Shown in pieces: positions 58,238 through 64,000 of a DNA stretch of 64,000 nt (position 1 is its first letter; every line of letters starts with the position of its first letter). Where the stretch lies: contig NW_026262701.1 of NCBI RefSeq assembly GCF_021869535.1, positions 43,341,278 to 43,405,277 of the forward strand. The letters are read 5' to 3'. The notes beneath the pieces were generated by a model, which did no database searches, was not told the origin of the DNA, and worked only from the letters and a program-made list of their open reading frames with translations. The translations under genes and the position numbers were made by a program. The stretch comes from Mytilus californianus (Eukaryota > Mollusca > Bivalvia > Mytilida > Mytilidae).

Positions 58238-58615
58238 CTATAAATGGTAAAATGAGCGTGCATTGCGCTTTTTTAATAATATATCATTTTGGGGAATTAA
58301 TGTTTTAATATTCCTAATTGACTCTATTAAATGAATTTTTGTAGTGTCCTGTAAATGGTGAACAAAACTGATAATAGAATTGAAATAATTACATTGAGTA
58401 GAGTTTTCACTACAAAAACTAATGTTTGGTAAACTGAAATGTTCAGGTAATGACACCTTGAATGTGTGTAACCATGACCCCTTAGCTAAATACATTTTGG
58501 CTTCTTCTTTAAAAATCACACCATAATTAATTCTTTGTATTATGTCTGTTTCTTTAGTTGTCATGGCACCAACTGATACACCACAAAAAATGACCATCAT
58601 AAGAGTGTATATCAA
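58238..58615 (-). pseudogene. env: Envelope-like protein, N-terminal part (125-codon frame)
   Basis: It starts with an ATG followed by a hydrophobic signal-like stretch (residues 1 to about 18), then an ectodomain segment with CSENSTQC (an N-glycosylation-type site). A basic KKR string near the end is where a furin-type cleavage site would be expected. A one-base frameshift in the A-run at about 58265 shifts the gene into the next frame. A splice acceptor lies 26 bases upstream of the ATG. The whole gene is broken by this frameshift, a stop and an insertion. Confidence 0.55.
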
Positions 58616-58640
58616 AACTTGCTGACCAAGCCCAAAATTG

Positions 58641-58665
58641 CCTACAAAATATCGAAAAATCTTTT
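58641..58665 (-). promoter_or_regulatory. Candidate splice acceptor for the envelope mRNA
   Basis: The minus strand reads CGATATTTTGTAG then GCAATTTTGGGC, 26 bases before the envelope ATG and after a long T-rich run. Paired with the TTTTCAG/GTGAGT donor in the LTR-like region it would give a spliced envelope message, the usual route in retroviruses and errantiviruses. Confidence 0.4.
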
Positions 58666-59044
58666 TTTTTAAGAAAGTAAAACAATACAGATGTGATGAA
58701 AGTCATTTGAATGCATGTCGCGATCATACATTTCTAGCACTAAATACAACAGACAAGCTGTTGAGGATTGACTTTAACACATCAGAATTTTCCAAATAAT
58801 GAAAACAAAATATAACTATGGTCAGCACTGTTTTATTATGTTACACAAATATGAAGTTTGTTAAACCTTGTGGATTATTTTGTCATTGCATGTGTGTACA
58901 GGTATATGGTGCGACACCTATTCTATATTTGGCTGTGATTTGATCAAAATAAATGAGTGCATACTTAAAATATGGGCACGTGTTCAAAAATATTTAGTTT
59001 AATGCTTATGAGTCCTTACTTGAAACATTTAAAATGTATGATTC
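58666..59044. other. Pol-env spacer, no gene
   Basis: AT-rich; no coding motif on either strand. Confidence 0.5.
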
Positions 59045-59048
59045 TTAA

Positions 59049-59442
59049 GGATGTTCGCTCCTCTTGTTTTTGAGTTTTTGTCAGATATTCGGAATCCTCT
59101 GGTTTTATCCATCTAGTACCCATTAAAAATTTTGCCCATTTAGCCCTACTTTTCTTTTCATAATTTTATTACATATAGTTTTAAAAGTCATATTTGAAAA
59201 TCTTATAAAAACCTTGTTTTTTTTTCATAGCTTTTGAAAGAAAACAAGAGCCAATGTTAAATGTATGAAAAGTCTAAAGAGAATTATTTCCCGCCAAATT
59301 TTCAATGGCTTATATCTCGAAAAAAAGCACACGGACCCTTTATTTTTTTTTCTGCTTTTTTAGTTCCTTTATTAATATACTATCAATTAATAACAGTCTT
59401 TTAAAAAGCTTGTTATTTTGAAACAGAGTAGCAAACATCCTT
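59049..59442. mobile_element. 394-bp MITE with TTAA target duplication (piggyBac-like)
   Basis: Ends GGATGTTCGCTCCTC and, inverted, GGATGTTTGCTACT, with TTAA directly outside both (59045-59048 and 59443-59446). TTAA duplication and GG-starting inverted repeats suggest a piggyBac-dependent MITE. Related ends occur at 44356 and about 56168. It sits between pol and env of the retroelement, so it is younger than that element. Confidence 0.6.
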
Positions 59443-59561
59443 AAGGAAAAATTAAAGATTGTCATTCTTAACCTTTAAATGTAGCTGTAAATTTTGATCT
59501 TTTTTACTGTTAATATATATTTAACTACACTTAAAGGTACTCAGATTCTTCTTTTCATAAT

Positions 59562-60998
59562 TTACTGACGTTTTTTTCCTCTTTGTGTATATTTAAGATT
59601 TATTTCATGTAATAAATCTTGATCGAAACTTGAGTTAGGTTCCCAAGTTCGAGTTCCATCTTGCCATTTGACTCTCATAAGTCTTTGAACATTTCGAAAA
59701 ACTCCTCTTTTAATTTGTTGAAAACCAAATTTATCATTTCTATTTTGGTTACTATGATTATCTACTTCAGGTGGGTCATTGTTTGGTTCAATAGCTATTT
59801 GTTTAGTATCTTCATTTTCAACTTGATTGTCAATTTGAGGTGGTTGCAAATCATGCTCATTTTGATTTAAACCTTCATCATTTTTAATTTGATCTTGGGG
59901 ATTGGTATATCTTTCACGGTGAATATTTGGGTCATAATAACGCCTCATATTTGTTGCATTAATCAAAGATTTGTGTACAGTATTATTTTCAATGTGTTTA
60001 ATCTTGTACGTATAGTTTGGATCAAGTTCAATGATGCGATAAGGACCGTTTGCTTTGTCGTGCAATTTGCGGGATAGACCTTTTGGGACTTTGTTATTTG
60101 TCAACAAAACTTGGTCACCAACAGAAAAATTTGGAATATTGAATTTAAGGTCATGCTTTTCCTTATATTTTGCTTTTTGTTGTTGGTCTCTTTCTTTAGC
60201 AATTGAATGAGCAATTTTTAAATTTGCCAAAAATCCTGCTATATAGTCTTTGAGATCACGACTTAAATTGTCTTTTGGTTCTAAAGCTACATCAAAAGGA
60301 AGTCGCATTTCTTCCCCAAACATCATGTAAAAGGGTGAGTATCCTATTGTGTTAAGGGATGGTGATTTTCTGTAATCCATCATTACAAAAGGGATGAGAG
60401 AAGGCCAATTCGATTGGTCCTTATTGCAATACGTTCTGAGACAAGCTGCTAAAGTACTATTTTGGCGTTCTACTGTACCGTTAGTATTTGCGTGATAGGA
60501 ACTTGAGTGGTGTTGTTTAACTTGAAACATTTCGTAAATTGCCTTTATGATCTTAGCCATAAACGACTGAGCATGGTCACTAAATAAAATCTTTGGGCTT
60601 CCAAACCTGGAGAAAACTTCAGAACAAAGAATATTTGCAACTTCCTTAGCAGTTTGGGTTTTCATGGGGAAACCTTTAGTCCATCGAGTAAAAGAATCGA
60701 CTACTAAGAGGATATGTTCATAGCCATCTTTAGTTTTAGACAAAGGCGCAAGAATATCAATGTGCCAACGATGAAATCTACCAACATGTGGCATTGGTGA
60801 CAAAGGTGAATTGTTTGGATTGTAACTCCTTTTTGCACGTTGACACCTATCACAAGTTTTGATGTATTGTAACACGTCTGAATGCATTTTTGGCCAGTAA
60901 TATTTTTCCAATAAAGAAGAATAAACTTTGTCTTCACCTAAGTGTCCTCCGCCTAAAAGAGAATCGTGGTAACTATGTAAAGCCTCCTCCTTAAACAA
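59562..60998 (-). pseudogene. pol: Ty3/gypsy integrase with chromodomain-like tail (478-codon frame)
   Basis: The zinc-binding HHCC is H11, H19, C49, C52. The DDE triad is D81 (WHIDILAP), D141 (FSDHAQSF) and E177 (TVERQN), with 35 residues between the last two, the classic DD35E spacing. A GPY/F-type NGPYRIIEL block lies near 326. The tail at about 431-458 (RGVFRNVQ...MRVKW and RTWEPNSSF) resembles a chromodomain, used by some gypsy elements to target chromatin. The catalytic core looks intact. The first codons overlap the RNase H frame: a one-base shift near 60990 breaks the polyprotein. Confidence 0.85.
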
Positions 60999-62086
60999 GT
61001 AGGTAAAGCAATTTGTTTTATATGTCTAAGCTCATTAGGTAATCTTCTACACCTTCTTTGATACAAATGGTACAAAATACCGTTTGAAATGGAATAAAAT
61101 TTAATTTCAGCAACTATAGCACGATGTAACTTTTCATCTTGTGGAAGAGTGTTGTTTTGTAAATATGTGATAATGTTTGCTAAACCTGGACAAATTTGTT
61201 GTTTTTTAAAAAGCGAATCTGGATTATATAAAGCTTGTGGTAGTTCTTCAATGTCTATGGCAGAAATTATTGGACAAAAATCAGTAGTCTCATCGTCATA
61301 AATAAACTCCGTGACGGTTCTCCAACCATCGGGTAGTTTATCAGATCCAAAAATAGAGGCACGATCTGTGTCAAGATCAGTATCGGACTCTAATCTGGAA
61401 TCTGTTGTAGGATGTGCTGTTGATACAGATTGTATAATTGGTGCCTCAATATATGGCCGACGACTTAAACAGTCTGCAACAACATTGCTTTTACCTGGAC
61501 GATGGATTATATCATAATTCAAGTCTTGTAACTTCAGAGCCCATCTTTCAAGCCTACTAGATAACTTTGCAGATTTCAACCAAGTGAGTGCACTGTGATC
61601 TGTTACCACTGCGAAGTGAGAGTAAGTTAGATAAGGACGGTATGCTTCAACGCCTCTTAATATAGCCAAACACTCCTTCTCTGATGTATGGTAACTTTTC
61701 TCAGGGCCACTCAAAGCTTTACCACCATAAGCTACTACATATTCTCTACCTTCATCATCCTTTTGCCCTAACACATAACCAATGGCCTTATCAGAAGCAT
61801 CACAGGTTGAAATGAAAGACCTATTTGGATCTGGATAGAATAGAACAGGGGCAGTAAGCAGAGCATTTTTCATAGTTTCAAAAGATTGTTGACACTGCGG
61901 TGTCCATTGGAATTGTGCTTCTTTACGCAACAAAGCTGTTAATGGTGAAACAATGTCAGAATGACCTTTGATGAAACGACGATAGTAGTTAGCCATGCCA
62001 AGAAAACTCCTAACCTGTTTGACTGTTTTCGGAACCGGAAATTGACTAACATCATTAGTTTTTTTCTGGATCAACTTCAATACCAC
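60953..62086 (-). pseudogene. pol: Ty3/gypsy RT connection and RNase H (377-codon frame)
   Basis: VRSFLGMANYYRRFI (about 25-39) is the standard gypsy RT-thumb block. The RNase H active site follows: D96 (STCDASD), E136/E138 (TSEKECL), D163 (VTDHSAL) and D205 (NVVADCLSR). After it comes an H2C2-leading linker that runs out of frame at 60953. The first dozen codons come from a shifted frame; the true coding continues from the RT frame at about 62060, where a run of seven A on the minus strand has changed length. Confidence 0.85.
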
Positions 62087-63146
62087 GCCGAGACATTACG
62101 TAACCTAGAAACTTCACTTCTTTTAAAGCAAAATTGGTTTTTGCAGGTTGCAATTTTAAGTTGGCTTCTTTTAACCTGGTAAAAACTTGACTCAAATGTT
62201 CTAAATGTTCCTCAAAAGAATTACTGAAGATAAGGATATCATCAATGTATATCAGTAAGAATTTCCAATTTAGACCTCTAAAAACTTGAGTCATAAGACA
62301 TTGAAAGGTGATAACTGCATTCATCAGCCCGTAACTCATACGATTCCATTTGTAAACACCTGATTGGGAAATGAAAGCACTCTTATGTTTAGTTTCTTCG
62401 TCAAGAGGGATTTGCCAAAACGAACTTTTTAAATCTAAATTTGTAAAATATTTCGCTTTAGCTTCACCGAGAGCATCAAAAACACTTTCAATATGAGGGA
62501 GAGGATAGCTCATAGGAACCGTTAATTTATTAAAAGAACGATAATCAATTGCCATCATCCAACCTCCTGTTTTCTTAGGAATCATGATTAATGGGGAACA
62601 CCAATCAGAATTTGATTCTTCAATAATTCCATTTTCTAATAATTCCTGAATTTGATGTTCAGTTTCACGCCTTACTTGAGGTGACTGCCTATGCGGATTA
62701 CGCCTTACAGGCCGTGCACCTGGTACAGTTACAATTTTGTGTTTATACAAGGGAGTTTCTCCTAATTCTGTCATATCCGTAGCAAAACTTTGTTTATTTT
62801 CATTTAAAAACTTCTGCATCTTTTGTTTTTCAATATCTGTTAAATCAGATTCTGATAAATCAAACTTAAGATCTGAGCATGATTTGCTGTTAGGTGTTTT
62901 AATTGATGATACTGATGGGTCAGTTTCATTAAAATTTTGAATAGTTTCTGTATTGACATGAGCTACTTCAGCCAGTTTAGTACGTGCCTTAATCCTTACT
63001 TTTCTATCAGTCGGGTTTAGCAAGCTCAAATAAGCTTTACCGTGCTTGATTTTAACTAATGTTTTTGCTGCCAAAATTCTGTGCTTGTGAGCTAATGAAT
63101 TTAGCGGTTCTAATAGCACTGTTTGATCATGTGTTTGGTGTGACAC
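62055..63146 (-). pseudogene. pol: Ty3/gypsy reverse transcriptase (363-codon frame)
   Basis: RT motifs appear in order: NGIIEESNSDWCSPLIMI (about 172-189), MAIDYRSFN (198-206), FTNLDLKSSFWQI with catalytic D238, MSYGLMNAVITFQ (270-282; the usual NAPxTF is altered), and LIYIDDILIFS with D302 and D303, then FLGYVMSRRGIEV. Residues 1-130 are the protease-RT linker. It ends prematurely at the A-run frameshift. The frame is open upstream of the first ATG, back to a stop in the protease region. Confidence 0.88.
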
Positions 63147-63340
63147 AGCAACACTAATTAAAGTTTGTGATCGTTTTGGAATCGTGATGGCTTTTCTTAT
63201 TTTTGCTTAACCCTTTTTTAATGTTAACCGACTCAGCGTGACAACATCGTTATTCTCTAAAATTTCAAATGTGTCGTTTTCAAAATTTAACTTAGCTTTT
63301 GTTTGTTTCAAAAAATCTACGCCTAAAATTTAAGAATGGT
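63147..63340 (-). pseudogene. pol: Retropepsin C-terminal remnant
   Basis: The minus frame reads ILGVDFLKQTKAKLNFEN and VVTLSRLTLKKG, then a TAA near 63207 and a continuation into the RT linker. ILGxDFL is the conserved C-terminal block of gypsy proteases. The protease active site (DTG/DSG) and all of gag are missing; the sequence breaks at about 63340 into unrelated repeat, so the element is 5'-truncated. Confidence 0.65.
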
Positions 63341-64000
63341 GTAACTGTGCTATCATTTCTATATGTAATTTTAAAAGTTAAATGCTATTTTTAAAATTAA
63401 ATTGAAAATACTTTATCATTCATGTATTATGCAAAACATTCAATGAAATATGACTGAAGTTAGAGGACCAAATAATCTCCCTGGAAATGAGATATAATAA
63501 TGCTATTACAACTGCATACCAAATATCATTGGCATATTGGTAATGGTTTTAATTAAATTGACCTCATTACAAACTTTAATTGTAAGCGATACAAAAAGTT
63601 TGCGATCAATGAACTATCGTTCAGAGGACGAGGCCGTATAATCTACAACATTATGCCAATGCTAATACAAATTTATACAAAATATCCATTGAAAAGTCGT
63701 CAGCGGTCCCCCTTTAAAAAAGACTTACCTTATCACAAATTAAAAAAAATGCTAACACCGCCGACGCCACCGAAAACAGCACGCCTCCATAACTACGTAG
63801 AGGCAAGGATTTGAATAGTCAGATCCATGGTAGAGGCGAGACAAACATTATCTATACTGACATTTTTTCGCCCTCTCATATTTTTTAAACTCTATATTTG
63901 GTGTAATATTATTGCAATTTTATCGAAATATGCATGAACATTAAAAAGGCCTAGGTAAAAATGTGAAAAGTGAGAACAGAATTTGTAGTTGTTAACTAGG
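63341..64000. repeat. Dispersed mussel repeat, to the window end
   Basis: ATGCCAATGCTAATACAAAT, AAGTCGTCAGCGGTCCCCC and CACCGCCGACGCCACCG look like a dispersed repeat of the family carrying GCCGACGCC strings. No coding. Confidence 0.5.

Noticed and set aside
1-64000. tRNA or rRNA genes
   Set aside because: I looked for tRNA A/B-box pairs and rRNA-like conserved strings and saw none that I could fold or recognise; a covariance search would be needed to exclude worn copies.

Overview
The window reads as nuclear DNA of a marine mussel (Mytilus-like bivalve). It is AT-rich and has no long single-exon host gene. It is full of interspersed repeats that I recognise from mussel genomes: tails ending TTGTCTCATTGGCA...CATACCACATCTTCTT, repeats carrying GATCTGCT..CCGGAGCAC or its complement, ACGGACGGACAACGG repeats, and Penelope-like reverse transcriptases. 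The species call rests on recall of these families, not on a search.

Layout. 1-6.3 kb: a graveyard of Penelope-like elements (PLEs) from two RT families, all broken by stops and frameshifts, one of them joined head-on to another family; a hammerhead-ribozyme-type core split by a 255-bp insertion lies between them. 7.3-11.8 kb: three well-formed minus-strand exons (123, 72 and 168 nt, all phase 1-1) of an unrecognised host gene. 13.5-26.3 kb: a 12.8-kb satellite of about 26 units in two sizes (540 and 416 bp), with nested higher-order duplication; each unit carries a hammerhead-like core. 26.4-28.6 kb: further interspersed repeats.

28.7-41.0 kb: a plus-strand gene whose last nine exons can be chained by splice signals and codon phase. 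They encode a tyrosine-rich tail with YxxM and YxxL motifs, and a 25-nt plus 83-nt exon pair has been duplicated in tandem together with its introns. PLE debris sits in those introns. 41-49 kb: repeats, a LINE RT remnant, four more hammerhead-type motifs and a 150-bp-arm hairpin.

50.9-63.3 kb, minus strand: a decayed Ty3/gypsy-type retroelement. Reading along the minus strand it shows the end of a protease, RT, RNase H, integrase with a chromodomain-like tail, then an envelope-like gene with a plausible splice acceptor just upstream, a polypurine tract and an LTR-like region. Pol carries two frameshifts. The envelope gene carries a frameshift, a stop and a 3.4-kb insertion, so the element is inactive as it stands. 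The last 0.65 kb is an unrelated mussel repeat.
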